Source: Ilyonectria destructans (lineage: Eukaryota > Ascomycota > Sordariomycetes > Hypocreales > Nectriaceae). From it: a DNA stretch of 64,000 bases. Both the position numbers and the translations under genes were made by a program. The stretch is taken from the NCBI GenBank assembly GCA_020740775.1, contig JAHEWK010000010.1:124001-188000 (forward strand), read 5' to 3'. The notes below the pieces were generated by a model that saw only the letters and a list, made by a program, of their open reading frames with translations, was not told the origin of the DNA and searched no databases. This document shows positions 1-12,415 of the stretch, in pieces. Each line of letters opens with the position of its first letter. The stretch's first letter is position 1.

Positions 1-260
1 TCGTGGAAGCTGAGACTGGTGCGGTCGTCGGCCTCGTAGTCGTAGAGGGCGCGCACGTACATGGCGCCCGGAGGCGCGGTACCGACAATGCCGTTCATGA
101 GGCCCCAGGCGGGATCGACCCTAGATGAAGTGGGATGGGGGTCGGAGGCTTGAAGTGAGGCAGGCGTGATGCGCGCGGATAGGTGGTCGGCGGAGGGGTC
201 GTGGGTGGTGCGCGAAGAGTGGATACTTGGCGGCACGGCGGCGGTCTGTATCCTAAGCAT
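1..260 (-). CDS. SH3-domain protein, probable Cdc25-type Ras guanine-nucleotide exchange factor (N-terminus, partial)
   Basis: The reverse strand is open from an ATG at 260 down to the window edge (86 complete codons), so only the N-terminus is present. After a Ser/Pro/His-rich start of about 60 residues it reads GLMNGIVGTAPPGAMYVRAL and then YDYEADDRTSLSFH, which is the ALYDY opening strand and RT loop of an SH3 domain. In filamentous fungi an SH3 domain placed this close to the N-terminus after this linker is typical of Cdc25/RasGEF proteins, which activate Ras in the cAMP/PKA pathway; that assignment is from memory of the family and the catalytic REM and GEF domains are outside the window. 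The SH3 reading is strong, the Cdc25 identity moderate. A downstream in-frame ATG (98-96) could be an alternative start. Confidence 0.7.
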   Translation of the reverse strand, partial: MLRIQTAAVPPSIHSSRTTHDPSADHLSARITPASLQASDPHPTSSRVDPAWGLMNGIVGTAPPGAMYVRALYDYEADDRTSLSFH

Positions 261-3200
261 ATTGCGGCGACCACGCTCGACTTAGGACATGGTCGGATGC
301 GGCAGCCGTGTCCAGATTGCTGAAGTCAAATCCAGCACGTGTGCGTGGACCAGTCTTGGGGGATGATGCGATGCCGACTTGACAATGACGGCCTTCAACA
401 GGAGCGATTGTGCAGTAGCGATTGTGCAGTAGTAGCATGCCAGCAGCGCCAGGCGTCGCGAGTCGGGGGGTTCACGGTCACACACGGTTAGAGGCTCGCA
501 CAGATTGGCAGTCACAGGGCTCGCTCGCTCGCAGCAGCGGGAGCAGAATGCAGAGATTCCAGGGGGGGGGAGGGGCGACTGGCTGCAACAGGCCAGCCAC
601 AATGCGAGTGGTCGGCTGTGGGCTGTGGGCTGTGGTGCTGCAGTCAGTCCTGTGGTCCAGTGGTCCAGTGGTCCAGTGGAGGAGCACGCGGCGGCGACGG
701 CGGCGACGGCTTGGGTGAGACGTTCCCAGTCTGGCCAGGCGGCCGAGGTCGAATGGCACCCAAGCAGTGGAGGAGGCAGGCCCTGGAAGAGGCCTGAGCT
801 TGGAGGGGAAGGGGGGCTGATGGAGCGAATGCTACCGTTTTGGCGAGCGGCCGGGAGGGGTCAAGACCCAGCAGTGAGGCATGGGCGGGCTCGACTCCCA
901 GTCTTTAATACTCTGGATTCACTGGTAGGGAATTGAAGCGCGCTGTAGTCGCGGGCAGCGGAGGACGATGACTCAGGTGGCGGTGATTGATAACAAAGGG
1001 AGCAGGCACACATATGTCAAAGGGACGCCGTCCACGAGGGCCACGGGATGAGCAGAGGGGTTGACTCGCACCCAACACCACATCCGCATCCGCCTCCACA
1101 CTGTCACCGACTCTAGACAACCGCCGGACCCGTTGACGGGATGGATGGGGACGGCCACCGCCCACTGTTGAGCAGCAACACCGACACTCAACACTCCACT
1201 GGCATACACCATAATTAGTACGCACGTACGTACATAGTACGTAGTAGTACCAGACCTGGTCAACAACTGACATGGGCCTGACTCGATTGGAAGGCCAGCC
1301 TCTACACAAACCGAAACCAACAAGGCTGCGCTCGGGGCCCCTGGCAATAACGCTGACAGCTAAACATCAACAACTTTTTTTTTGCCGACCTCGAATAGCA
1401 CTGGGCTTGCCTTGGGGAAGGTGCCTGTACTATCATACCTTAGCGACGCGACGCCATGAAGCCGGCAATATTATTGCGGGTTTTGCGTTAAGGTTCACTG
1501 TCGGGAACTGGAAATAATGGCAATATTTCCGCTCAGCCAGGGCGGTCCCGAGAACTTGCAGGCTACCCTAGGGTCCCTTGGCTGCTTACGAGGTCAGGAG
1601 GGGCGGGAGACCGAGCCTGGGGATCCTGCTGCAACATGCCCGCTGCGCTTGTCCGGGTCCCTCTAAACGGCCTCTCCAATGGTCCCTCACTGACCCTTCG
1701 CAAGACATCGGGGGTTGAGAGGCCCGTGGGACGTGCGGTGCTTTGCTTGTGTGCTTGTGTGGGAGGGCGCGCGGTTGAGCGAATGCGCTCAATCAAAGTG
1801 CACGCGTGCGTCTATTGGCAGGTTCCAGCTGCTGCGTGGTGCATCAATCACCCGCGATGGATCGATCCACGGAACGAATCTCTCACATTTCGCCAGCCGT
1901 CAGCGCAACACCAGCCATGCCTCTCCTGTTTCCCACTGCACGCGATGAGTCAGCATGCGCACGAGGGTCAGCCAACCGGAGGGCCGTTTGATCCGGGAGC
2001 CCGAGCCAGGAAGGTGACGCGCGCAACATCTTCAGAGCTAGGAGCATCCGAAGGAGAGGGCACGTAATTTTACGTAGGGGTATCCTGGTCCGCAGATGCT
2101 TGTCCCGCTGGCCCATGTGCTATCGCTCCGCTACCGCGTTGATACCTTATCCCTTTAATCATGCGTCAACCACACCGCTGGAAAAGAGGGGCCAGCTCAT
2201 AAGAGTTAGTTAGTGCATCCAGGACGATGGACAACTTGGACCTGGTCTTGTCTCGTTGCCTGTGTCTGCCTCAGGTGGAATCTCAGCGAGGGCCCCTCCT
2301 TCCTGATCTGACACAATTCTGGGCCGGTCAACCCCGGACGATGCCACGACGCAGTTGTCCGGCTCGCTGCAGCCCCTCCCCTAATTCTGGTCGTCTCCCA
2401 CCTCTCACGCTGGCACTCCCACGGCTTCCCCTCACCCAGCTTCAGCTGCGACCTAGACGACACATCTGCCCACTTCCTGCTTGGCTTGTCGCCTGGTCTT
2501 GTTGGTAGCTGGCTAGAGAATTCTGCGACCCAGTTGGACCACCATCATATCGGATCGGAGGGACGGGGAACATGCCAGCTGACAACCGGCGGGGAAAACA
2601 GAACAGCCTGGCCGGCATGTGTCGAATCGAATCTCTGATGTGGTCCCACCGCTTCCTCCCACCTCAACCCAGGGCGGGAGGGGTGATAGCAACAGACACG
2701 ATGGCCAAGGGTCAGCAAGCGGCGAGAGAAGAGAGTCAAGAAGCAGCCAGGCACCCAGGAACTTAACAAAGTACGAACAGAGGAGAGGACAAGCGGATTG
2801 AGTGCTTTGGAGAGGCACGCACGCACTCATGCACTCCACCACCCATCGTCTTGACACCACGTGGAGCCCGTCCCAAACCATGGCTCCCTACACCGGGACT
2901 GTGCCGCGGACCCGCCCGCCATACCATCACGATGGACTAGCCCGCCGGCGTGGATCTCCTAAGACAGCGACGCGAGCTTAGTTACACGCTACCGGATACA
3001 AAGCACACACCGACCCTTCTGGGCATGTTCTCTGCTTTTGGAGGTTTTAGATGCCCCTTCTTCTGGTATGGCTCACAGGAGTGGTCGAATTTGTCACAGA
3101 AAAAACACCTTTAAGACGGATGTTTTGGGTAATGTGCTCAACTCGACCCGGTGGCTTCCTGCAGCTCTCCACGAGCTCGGCCCTCGGCCAACAGCTTGGT

Positions 3201-5837
3201 CCCCTCTGGCCCCTCTCCCTTCCCGTCCCCTCCATCTCCCCCCGAGTGGATTTGGCTGATGGATCCGTTCGGGCGCCAGTGCCGTCCGACCGTTGCGGGG
3301 TACCTACAGGGCAAAGGACAAATAGGTTGTAGATCCGGACGAGGCGGAGGGGCTTCACTTGGTGGGTTCCCATTCTTTCCACGACAGATGAACCCTTCTA
3401 GCTCGCATCCTAATAAATCATAATGCTCCCTCCCTGGAAACACCCTGTTGATGGCTTACGGCGCTGGTCGGTGTCGCTTGAATGCTCAATGCTATTTTCT
3501 TCTTCTCCGGCAGTGTGGATACGAACGTGGATCCTACAATCCTCAACCCGCCTCCCATCACCTCTGGCCTCATTTCGTGTATTCCAGATTATTGGCACCG
3601 ATAAGTGACCGAGGAAATTATTCCTTTGATGGGTGTCTCTTGGAATGTCCTGCCACTGGGCCTCCTGTCGATCTCCGGGCCCAAATTTCAGCGGGCATTT
3701 GGCTTGCGATCATAGATGGATTATGAAGAGTCCACTTCTTCCGTGCGGGCCCGTATGCATGAGGCCTGGCTACCAGCCTGGCTTGCCTTGGAGCACATGC
3801 GAATCGCCCATTCCATCTCGGCTGCAATAGAGCGGGTTGATGATGCATTGAGGAGACGAACGCATTCACTCCCAGGTCGCTGCTACTGAGCGTGCACGCA
3901 TGCATGCATGCATGCACTGTGCATACATAGGTAGCACTATCGGTGTCCCCTTGTGGACAACTGTCCTCTGCTACAGGGGATGGAGATGAATAGTCCTTCA
4001 TCTTCGGACACGACCTCCTACCCGTTATTGCTTTGGCTTGACGGAGTCGCTGTTCCAGAACGGAGACATGGATGCCACGGACTCGCCCATAAGAATCAAA
4101 CTCCGGCGTTCACGGCAGATGAGAGGTTGCACGTCCGTCTGGCACACCAAGATATAAAAAGGGAATTCGATGAAATTAAAGTCCCGACCACAAGAGAGAT
4201 TACTTGTCCCAGAAATTGTCCAAGCAGCAAGCCGTGCTGCGGTGTGGATCGCACCGTGCGCGAAGGCGGCCGCGGCGCGCAATCACGTACAGTGCGATAG
4301 TCGCTTTTAGTGTGGCGGGGCGGTGCCGGGGAAGCAGGGCAACACGAGCTCCAGCTGGCCACCAACATCCTCTCTCGGTTTGGGAGATTTGGTTCGGGTG
4401 GGCCGCGGGATGTAAGGCGCGGAGGCCATCGCCTTGCGCCGGTGCGCTGGAAGCGGGATCTCTTGACAGGCGCTGGTAGGATGGCGCTACGCCGGATCTT
4501 CGCTGGTGAGGGAGAGCTCCCAGCTCCCACGGCAGCTGTTGAGCTTCCCCGCCGGCCCCAACCCATGATGATTTCATCTTGTTTCCTGGTAGTTAATACG
4601 GTTGGCGGCCAGCTGTCATGGGCTGGCCGGGCGCGAGGCTGGGCTGGGCTGGCAGCGAATCGATGCCTCTGCCTCGCCGCGTCGCCACTGTGGCCATGGT
4701 GACTCGTCGTCTCGTCTGCGTCTCCCTGTGTTCCTAATCCCCCGTCCCCGTCCCCCGTCCCCCCTGCTCGCTGTTCGCTGTTTGCCTCCCCCTGTCTCCT
4801 TATCCAAGTACCTCCCTGTTTCCCTGAATGGACTTGGTAAAAAAGAACACTGGCCGGCCCCGGTTCCCTCGTTCCATAGCCCGTGGACTGGACTGTGGAC
4901 TGTGGGCTTAGTGGGCCACGGGCCTCGGATCGTTATCCAGCGAGACAGCCTCGATGGGTTGTAAGTGGAGTGCATCGTTACCTCCAGTCAATTTTCCCGT
5001 TCACCGTTCTCTCAGTCTTCTCGACACCGACATTGACTCCGACATTTCGATGACACCGACTCCATCACCGACAAACGAACGCCGTCTTGACCGATGGTTT
5101 TGCCGTGGGGCGGCCCAGGGGCCGTACCTTAGGCCCTGCAAGAACAAGCAAAACCGCCCCCCATTGCGGCATGGCCCCCATCTCGCGTCCACCTGAGAGT
5201 GCGCCGGAAAGCAAAAAATGGTGGACATGGGCTGCAGGAACCAAGCTGGCAGGGCTTTGCACTATTGTGCGTAGTAAGTAGCCGGCCGCCCAAGCAGCCG
5301 TTGTGTCTCGGTCAACACCCAGCGCTGCTTTTAGTGAGGGGCGCTGGCCAGGTTCTCCTGACAGAATTTTCACGCGCGACCCTCGTCGACATCGTCCGCC
5401 TCGCCCGCGGTTGCTGGTCGTTACCACCGTAAATAGCCTAGGCTGTAGGGGGATTTTTAGAGGGGTTCCGGCACTGGTGCCCCCCTCAGGTGCCCCTCGG
5501 GCCCCTCCACTGAAGGGGGCCCCGCTGTTGTGTCAGTGGCCAGCGCATTTGCCCGCCGCGTTGCGTTCCGCTCCGGCGCTGCTGCATAGCGTTGTGCTGT
5601 GCTGTGCTGTGCGGTGCGGTGCGGTGCTCAATGCGCAGTGCAGCGTGTGCCCGCCATCCCTCCCCTCCCTGCCCGTACCGGCGCCAGCGCCAGTGCCAGC
5701 GCCCTGTGCCCTGTGCCCAGTGCGCTGAGGAGCTCGCGTCTGCTTCGCTGGCACGAGTGCCCAGACAGGGCCACTTTTGAGACCAAGACCTAGTACGTAC
5801 CCAAGTCCGTAGTTGCGCCCCCCGGGATACCAGCCCC
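261..5837. other. Long intergenic region without supported gene
   Basis: About 5.6 kb. Open frames up to 160 codons occur on both strands, but they overlap each other, have Arg/Pro/Ser/Gly-rich compositions typical of GC-rich noncoding shadows, and none shows a recognisable domain or a convincing exon chain. Low-complexity items are three copies of TGGTCCAG (653-676), an alternating GCAT run (3898-3916) and GTGCT/GCGGT slippage-type repeats near 5592-5627. No tRNA A/B boxes were seen. It separates the SH3/Cdc25 gene from the C2H2 regulator, which diverge, and so probably holds both promoters. Confidence 0.6.
3898..3916. repeat. (GCAT)n simple repeat
   Basis: Nineteen bases of alternating GCAT units, self-complementary and able to form a hairpin, flanked by GTGCAC and GTGCAT words. 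It lies in noncoding DNA. Confidence 0.8.
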
Positions 5838-6468
5838 AGTGACTCCCTCAGCCACCCCTCCCTCCCTCTTTCGTTCTCCCTCCCTCGCTCCTTCCTCCCT
5901 CGTTCCCTCCTCTCTTCTGCGGTTTCCCCTCCTCCCCCTCCCCACCCGAAAAAGTGCCCCCCCAAAGTCCCGGGTCATTCCCCCCTCCGGATTTCCCTCC
6001 CCTCCCGCCCCTCTACTCTTCTACGTCTCCTCGCCTTTATTTCCCTCCATCCCTCCCCCCATCCATCCGTCAACCCAACTTCGCGACCATCCCACCCCTC
6101 ACCACTTACCCAACACCCAATCGCCCATCCACCCACCGCTACACTCTGTCGTTGAGGCCTTGCACCAAGAGCCTCTGTCCTCATCACAACCCTTCCAGCC
6201 AACTTTCCATGACCAGCAAACAACTATCTCCAATGACCATAAACACGATCAAGTCCACCGCAGACACCCTTTAAATCCCACGGGACGCGCGCGAGCGAGG
6301 AGCTAGGAGTCGAGAGCGAGAGCGAGAGAGATTGCAAGAGCCTTCGAGCCACACGATATTCAACCATCGTGCTTTCGGGCCCCAGCCGAATTACCCGTTT
6401 CCCCAGCATCACCTTGCTGTCGCCTCTGTCGCCAAACCGCCACACGGAAACGCGACCTGGTCATCAAG
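5838..6468 (+). promoter_or_regulatory. Pyrimidine-rich promoter/5' leader of the C2H2 regulator
   Basis: From about 5838 to 6075 the plus strand is almost uninterrupted C/T (CCCTCC, CTCCCT, TTCCCT words), followed by C/A-rich sequence and a GAGAGCGAGAGCGAGAGAG block near 6310-6330, immediately before the start codon at 6469. Such CT tracts upstream of the coding strand are common near transcription starts of filamentous-fungal genes. The exact transcription start cannot be read from sequence. Confidence 0.45.
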
Positions 6469-9071
6469 ATGCCTGGCGCAAGCGTCGCAGTCCTCCCGCC
6501 CCCCGCGGCCTCGACATCGTCCTCTCGAAAGGCCTCACTGGCACCCGAGCGCAAGTACAAATGCCAGTTCTGCAACAGGGCCTTTAGCAGAAGCGAACAC
6601 CGAAGTCGACACGAGAGATCACGTACGTGCCATCTATCATACCCATCAGTCCCCTCACCCGTCCCTCCCTCAATCCGATCATCACCCCACGACCCCTCCA
6701 TGAACTCTATTCCCTCAAGACTCAGCTGACCATCTCCCAGACACCAAGGAACGCCCTTTCAAGTGCATGAAGTGTAGAAGTACCTTTGTGCGTCGCGATC
6801 TTCTCCTCAGACATGACCGTACCGTTCACGCCAAGGATGGCGGCATCCCCCTCCACAGTGATGGTAAGCGCCGGGCCGGTCCCAAGACCCGCGCCATCAA
6901 CGCCCCTTCCAAGTCATCCATCGCCATCGACACCTCAACACTGGAGCAGATGGAAGCTGGAAACGATGGGATCTTCGATGTCGAGGCTGCTGCCATGCTC
7001 GTAGCCGACCTTCACCACAAGGCCACTGCCGCTATGCGTGGTGACGAGAGCTCCTATGAGGGCAGCCCGTCCATGGCATACTCTCCTCACAGCTCCTCCA
7101 TCATGGAATCAACCGTGACGTACCCATCCGGTGCCATCGCCTTGCCCCAGGTTCAGTGGGAGGGCTTCATGCCTCAGTCCGTGACCGAGCCCAAGGCGCA
7201 CTCCATCACCTCAAGCGCCTCAGGATCCTTCGAGTCCCAGCAGTCCTTTGCCAGCGGAAGCACTCTGCAACCTCATTCCAACCAGCTTGCTCCCATCGGC
7301 GGCCAGAGCTGTAACGGCCTCGTGCCTGCTCTCCAGTCTATGATCAACTCATTGCCCAACTCTGCCGCTGGGACACCGATGCCCCCAAGCCCCTGGAATG
7401 CCGAGTCTTCCCAAGCCGGCTTCAAGGCCCCCCAAGTTTCTAGCGATGATGAGCGAAACGCTATTCTGGACCATATCCGCAGCAATGACAGCGAGCACGC
7501 CATCCCGGAGGGCTTCCGTCTCCCAGGTCTGGGCTCCCTCAACCGATACCTGTCAACCTACTTTGGCCTCTTCCACCACCACCTTCCTTTCCTGCACCCA
7601 GCCTCATTCAATGCCACCAAGGTCTCGCCTCCTCTTTTACTGGCGGTCCTGAGCATCGGTGCTCTCTATGCCTTTGACCAGGACCAGGCCTACATGCTCC
7701 ACATTGGCTCCAAGGTTCTTGTCAATCAGTTCCTTCAGAATAAGGAGAACTTCAGCTCTCGCAAATGCCCTCTTTGGACAATGCAGAGCTCCCTCCTTAA
7801 CATGATCTTTGCCAGCTGGAGTGGTGACCCCAAGGGCCTGGAGTGGGCGTGTTCGATCAAGAGTCTGCTCGCCAACATGGTCGCGGGTAACCGGTATGAA
7901 CTCAAGCTTCGTCAGGAGGCTCGTGGAACTGCCAAGCCTACTCGCTCAGAGTGGGTTGAGGATGAAGGTTGCCGACGCACTTACTACGCGGTCTACATCT
8001 TCTTTGGTCTGCTAACAATGACGTACAACCACACCCCGGCCATCAGCTTCAACGAGTTTGAGGATCTCCAGCTGCCCTCCACCGAAGCACTGTGGAACTT
8101 GCAAGTCTCTGACGATGCAGCATGGCACGAGCAACTTAAGGGCTCCGCCGCCGTGACGTTCATGGAAGCCCACGACAATCTCTTCCAAGGCGAGACTCTT
8201 CGATACAGCGCTTTTGCGGCTCGTGTCATGATCAACGCCCTCTTCCTTGAGGTGTGGTACCACAAGCGCAGCCCTGAGGCCCTACAAGACGTTGTTACCG
8301 AGTACAAGCTGCGACTCGCATTGGAGACGTGGGAGAAATCTCTCGAACTTTGTGAGCCTGAGGCTGTTGCGGTTCCTCTCAGTGCCCCTCACAAGGGCCA
8401 CCCACTTCTCTTCAACGCCAAGGCCATGTACCGAAATGCCCGTACCCGTCTTGAGGTGGACTTGAAGGCGGTGCAGGAGGCCATGCGTTACCATGACCCG
8501 TATGAGGTTGCGGCTGCCATGTCGAATGCTCGAGATCGCGTAAAGCGCTCGAGTGAGATGATCAAGGTCATTGAAGAGTGCTACAACTGCATCGAGACTG
8601 CTGTCTTGCAAGGTGTCCGTTGGGTCGCCCGTACATCGCCCACCAACTGGAGCGTGGAGCATCCGCTCTGCGGGATGGATCTGATGATCGTCTTGTCGTT
8701 GTGGCTGTATCGTCTGGAACATGACGAGGAGCCTGCGACCCAGGAGGAACTGGCCATGTACAACAAGGTCCGCCAACTATTTGTTAAGGATCTGGACGAG
8801 AACTATATGTCGCAGCTGAGCTCCGTTGTCGCCCGACTGTGGGGTTCGATGCTCGACGAAGTTGTAGTTTGGGGGTAAGTCACCAGCCAAGACGCCACTT
8901 GATCGTGTTCTCTGTGCTAACAAATTTGATAGAATTACGAGACTCATGGGCGAGTCTTTTAAGCTCCATTCTCAGGCCCTCGTCGGCTATGTCGACGACC
9001 CTGAAGCATCCTCGAATGTCTCTACCCCCTCGATGACCTCGCAGGGGGCAGACGAGGATAGCGTGTATTAA
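6469..9071 (+). CDS. C2H2 zinc-finger transcription factor with fungal-specific regulatory domain (Adr1/AmdX type)
   Basis: Three exons, 6469-6622, 6741-8874 and 8933-9071, give 808 residues. Intron 1 is GTACGT...CCAG and intron 2 is GTAAGT with branch GCTAAC. Two adjacent N-terminal C2H2 fingers span residues 32-52 (C32, C35, H48, H52) and 60-81 (C60, C63, H76, H81), joined by the classic linker TKERPFKC. The codon of H52 is split by intron 1, so finger 1 exists only after splicing. The pair resembles the DNA-binding fingers of yeast Adr1 and Aspergillus AmdX. After a Ser/Pro-rich linker, a long helical region from about residue 270 (YFGLFHHHLPFLHPASFN and following) matches the fungal_trans regulatory fold. 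A nuclear regulator is clear; its targets are not. The last short exon ends in an acidic tail. Confidence 0.88.
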
Positions 9072-10375
9072 TTTAATCGGCGATGATTGAAACGACATTT
9101 CCTTTGTACGCCTCCGGGCTGGGCTGGGCTTTTCCATGTCTCCTTAGCATATACCTCTCTGCTTGATGGTTTTTTCCTTGTTCGTCGTTTTGGTTTCCGG
9201 CGCGAAAAGGCTTTGGGAGGGAGTTGGACTCATCTCGTTCTCCTTATCGTGTTTCCTAGGATTTTTCTTTCATTGTCTCCTTCGCGATGCCCGAGGCAGG
9301 GCGGGCGGTCGTGCTGTCTGCGTTTACTGTTGGTTTTCTTTGGCTTGCTGTGGGCATCTCGCGCCCTTTTGTTGCTTTGGCATGGTTTCTGGGGTCACCG
9401 GCATTAATCGGAGGGGCAGGGAATGGTACACGGGGTTTTCGCATGGGCTTGCGCCCCGGGCAGAGGGAATTGGATCTTTGCGCAAAGACAGCGCAGGCTA
9501 ATGACTGCGATTGGCAGGATGATTGGCTGGTCCATGATGGTGTTTCCTTCTGCTTTCTCTGTTCAATATGCGGCACCTATTTGTTTTAATATTGGCAGCT
9601 CTCTCCCACCGGTTTGCTTTCCGATGGCTCGATCTTCTCTCCTTTGGTCTTTTCTTTCTCATTGTTATATCTTGGTCTGCTGCGTCCTTCTTCTCTCAGA
9701 TACCTTGTTCGATATACAGATTGCTCGTTTGTGGCCATGTATTACGGAAGTGGAATGCACGGGAAGTGGCAGGATGCCCCAGGGACTAAGCCACCCGACG
9801 CTGCGAACCGTCGAGGGAGGCTGGCCCGTTCGCTCGTGTATAGATGATTAGTGTTTGCTTGAATAATCACTTGTCCTGTCACTTGTTGGTCTTCTTGGCC
9901 GTGTTTATTGCATGTGAAGAATTGTGTCTGCCGGTTGTCATGATGTAGCTCAGGGTATCCTATTCAAGTGGGCATACCATGGCCAACCCTAGCTTGAACA
10001 ATGTGCTTTGGTTCTGTTGTCTCACTATTGCGTGTCGGTTGGGTTGGAGTTTCCGCGCCCCAGCCGGAGGAAGGACGAGTCGAAATTCGCAATGATTGAG
10101 AGCGATGACCTTGATCTGGTTCTCATTGTTGCACACGCCTGAGGCAGACAAGATAGCACTGGCTTGTTCTTTCCTTGACGATTTTGCTTGCACCGGTCTG
10201 GTCTTGCCATCTAAGTTAGACAGACCCCTTCACTCATCCTTGGGATGCTTAGGCAGTCGCGACCCCCTTTGCCCTCACACGCTGTTGCCGAGAAGGTTTC
10301 CGTCGACATGGTTCGTGCTGGTCACACATCAGGATTTGAGATCGACAAACCTCACATTGAGTGCCATCTGCCACC
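9072..10375. other. 3' region of the C2H2 gene and promoter of the GH16 gene; no gene seen
   Basis: T-rich and G/T-rich sequence after the stop at 9071 looks like a long 3' untranslated region. The open frames here (for example 9163-9501 and 9423-9851) have no start context, domain or splice pattern that supports coding. The last 100 bases hold the GH16 start with a good Kozak context (GCCACC before ATG). Confidence 0.5.
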
Positions 10376-11525
10376 ATGAACTGGTTCTTCCTGTTGTTGA
10401 TTTCTGGTGTGCGGCTTGTTTCGAGCCGATGTGAATGCGGTTACGCTGCTACAGCTCCTGGCAACGACGAGCCCATGATATTCATGGATCTCTTGGAAAC
10501 CGACTTCACTCAAGTCAACGACCTCTCAGAGAATCGCGACTGGATACCGCAGCAGTTCAATGTCTCGGCGGAGAATGGGCGTGGCGAATACGGCAAGTCA
10601 TTCATGCCTAGCAACATCATCTCCTTGTCGACAGAGGGCGGAGGTCGACCTAGCCGAGGCTCTGGCCTGGGACTGCGAGTTGGAAGTGACATTGGGGAGG
10701 ATGGAGTGTCAGCAGCTGAGATCGACACGGCGCGACTCGACCTTCGCTGGGGATCCTACAGAGCTGGAATGGAGCTGACTGCGACGAATGGAACATGCGC
10801 TGCCTTCTTCTGGGTATGTTTGTCGAGCATCGTTGCGTCCTGAAAAAAACAAACAGATTGAAGTTGACGTCAACTGGGACTAGTATTTCAATGACACACA
10901 GGAAATCGACATGGAGTTTCTTTCTCGAGAGTTCGACCCGGTTGAGGGCGTGTACCCTGTGAACCTTGTCGTCCAGTCGAAGCAGTCGAGAGAGGCAGGC
11001 TATGACGCCAGCAAGACGGGTACATTCAAGCGAGTCAACCTAGACTTTGACCCAACAGCGGGCTTCCATGAATACCGATTCGACTATACGCCTGGGCGGG
11101 TCATATTTTACACGGACAGCAAGCAGATTGCTGTCATGGAGGGTAGTACTATGCCTTCAGCCGCTGGCCATCTCATTCTCCAGCACTGGAGCAACGGTAA
11201 CCCTAAGTGGTCAGGGGGTCCGCCCGCCAAGGACGCCATGTTGAGAGTAAGCTATGTCAAGGCCTACTTTAACTCGTCGAACGAGCAGCATCGTGCGACT
11301 TCAACGCACCGCTGCCAGAAGGCGGGGACCAATGAGGCAGTGTGCTTGATTCCGGATGTGATAGCAACAAATGCGAGCACGGGAGGGGCGTTCTTGAGTG
11401 ATGAGGGGAACGTGGCCGGAACGGAAACAGATGATAGCGAGGAAAGCATTGGTGGATGCCACTTCAGCGCAGCATGGTTATCGGTGGCGATGGTGGCGGC
11501 GATGGTCATGTTGTTGGTGGACTAG
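10376..11525 (+). CDS. Secreted, probably GPI-anchored GH16-family glycosidase/transglycosylase
   Basis: Two exons, 10376-10813 and 10884-11525, encode 359 residues; the intron is GTATGT...CTAG (70 nt). The first ATG in GCCACCATG context gives a signal peptide (MNWFFLLLISGVRLVSS) followed by RCECGY. The second exon opens with YFNDTQEIDMEFLS: E153-I-D155-M-E157 is the ExDxE active-site signature of GH16, with the regular-strand spacing of Crh/XTH-type enzymes (nucleophile E153, acid/base E157). Downstream strands such as FHEYRFDYTPGRVIFYTD and LILQHWSNGNPKWSGGPP are typical of the jelly-roll fold. A Ser/Thr/Asn-rich tail and a hydrophobic C-terminus (AAWLSVAMVAAMVMLLVD) suggest a GPI signal. 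It likely acts on cell-wall beta-glucan, or crosslinks it to chitin, at the cell surface. The exact substrate is unknown. Confidence 0.87.
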
Positions 11526-12415
11526 TGTGATGTGATGATGGGCATCCGTGCGTTTCGCATGTGTCATATTGCATGGTGCATGGTAGATGGACTAAGAAGA
11601 ATTCTGGGAACGACAAAGAGTCGTGGACGGCCCTTGGACTTAGCTGGACAGCTCCTAGATTTCAAGCATGGAGGTAGATTAAAACGAATTGATTGTTTTG
11701 GTCCAGCTCAGTGCAAATAGTAAGAGCTGGTCTTGTGGGAAGTTATCGCAAGCTGAATGTGATGGCCGGTTGATTAGGGTGACATGTGTGGGTGGCTAAA
11801 AGAGACTATTGAAAGTTGGATATGAGACTAATTAGAAACAACGCCAAAAATGGTTAAAATAGGTTAGTTGCAGGACTGAGTAAGCCACTAAAAGGGGAAG
11901 CCGACACAAGATGTGGAAAATAGGACCAGACCAGGCTGCTGGGTCTCGGCTAGATTAAGGAAAAGACAGGGCGACAGCGATACAAGCCGACGAAATTAAA
12001 GTTGAATAGTTTAAAGAGCTGGGAGAGGCAGGGAGCCTAACGGGTGAGACACAGCTGAGGGCTGATGGACGCCACGGCATAGCTAGGACGCAGTCCAGGC
12101 CCTTGGCAGATAATCGTCCCAGTCATCCGATGCAGCCTTGCGGTGATGGGCGGCAGCGTCTAGATCCTTTCTCGGTAAAACAAAAGCAAACAGTTGATGA
12201 GCTAGGCTTGGGGAATAGGCAAGTACCGAGGCTGGGGCGAGAGGAGGATGGGGAGGAGGAGGAGGAGGCTATGGGATTAGGACAGGGAGAGAGGAGAGGT
12301 ATATAAGGAAGACGTGGATGGAAAGTTGCTGGGATTCCTATCGCACATCACAACATTTCCCACCCCGATCAAGAATTATCCAAGCCCCTATTGACAAGTC
12401 GTCTATTCATTCATC
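11526..12415. other. Intergenic region between GH16 and GH64 genes
   Basis: About 890 bases, more A/T- and A/G-rich than the surroundings, with no supportable open frame. It carries the GH64 promoter, including a purine-rich GGAGGA stretch near 12245-12270 and a TATA element (listed separately). Confidence 0.5.
12300..12308 (+). promoter_or_regulatory. TATA box of the GH64 gene
   Basis: TATATAAGG lies about 110 bases before the GH64 start codon, just after a GAGAGAGG purine run. Canonical TATA elements are a minority in filamentous fungi and usually mark strongly regulated genes; transcription would start roughly 30-60 bases downstream. Confidence 0.6.

Noticed and set aside
905..1347. Two overlapping reverse open frames of 124 and 134 codons
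   Set aside because: They occupy the same DNA in different frames, lack domains, and have shadow-like composition; no exon chain links them to a neighbour.
5486..5965. 159-codon reverse open frame rich in Arg/Glu/Gly
   Set aside because: It is the reverse of the C/T-rich leader of the C2H2 gene and has no start context or domain.
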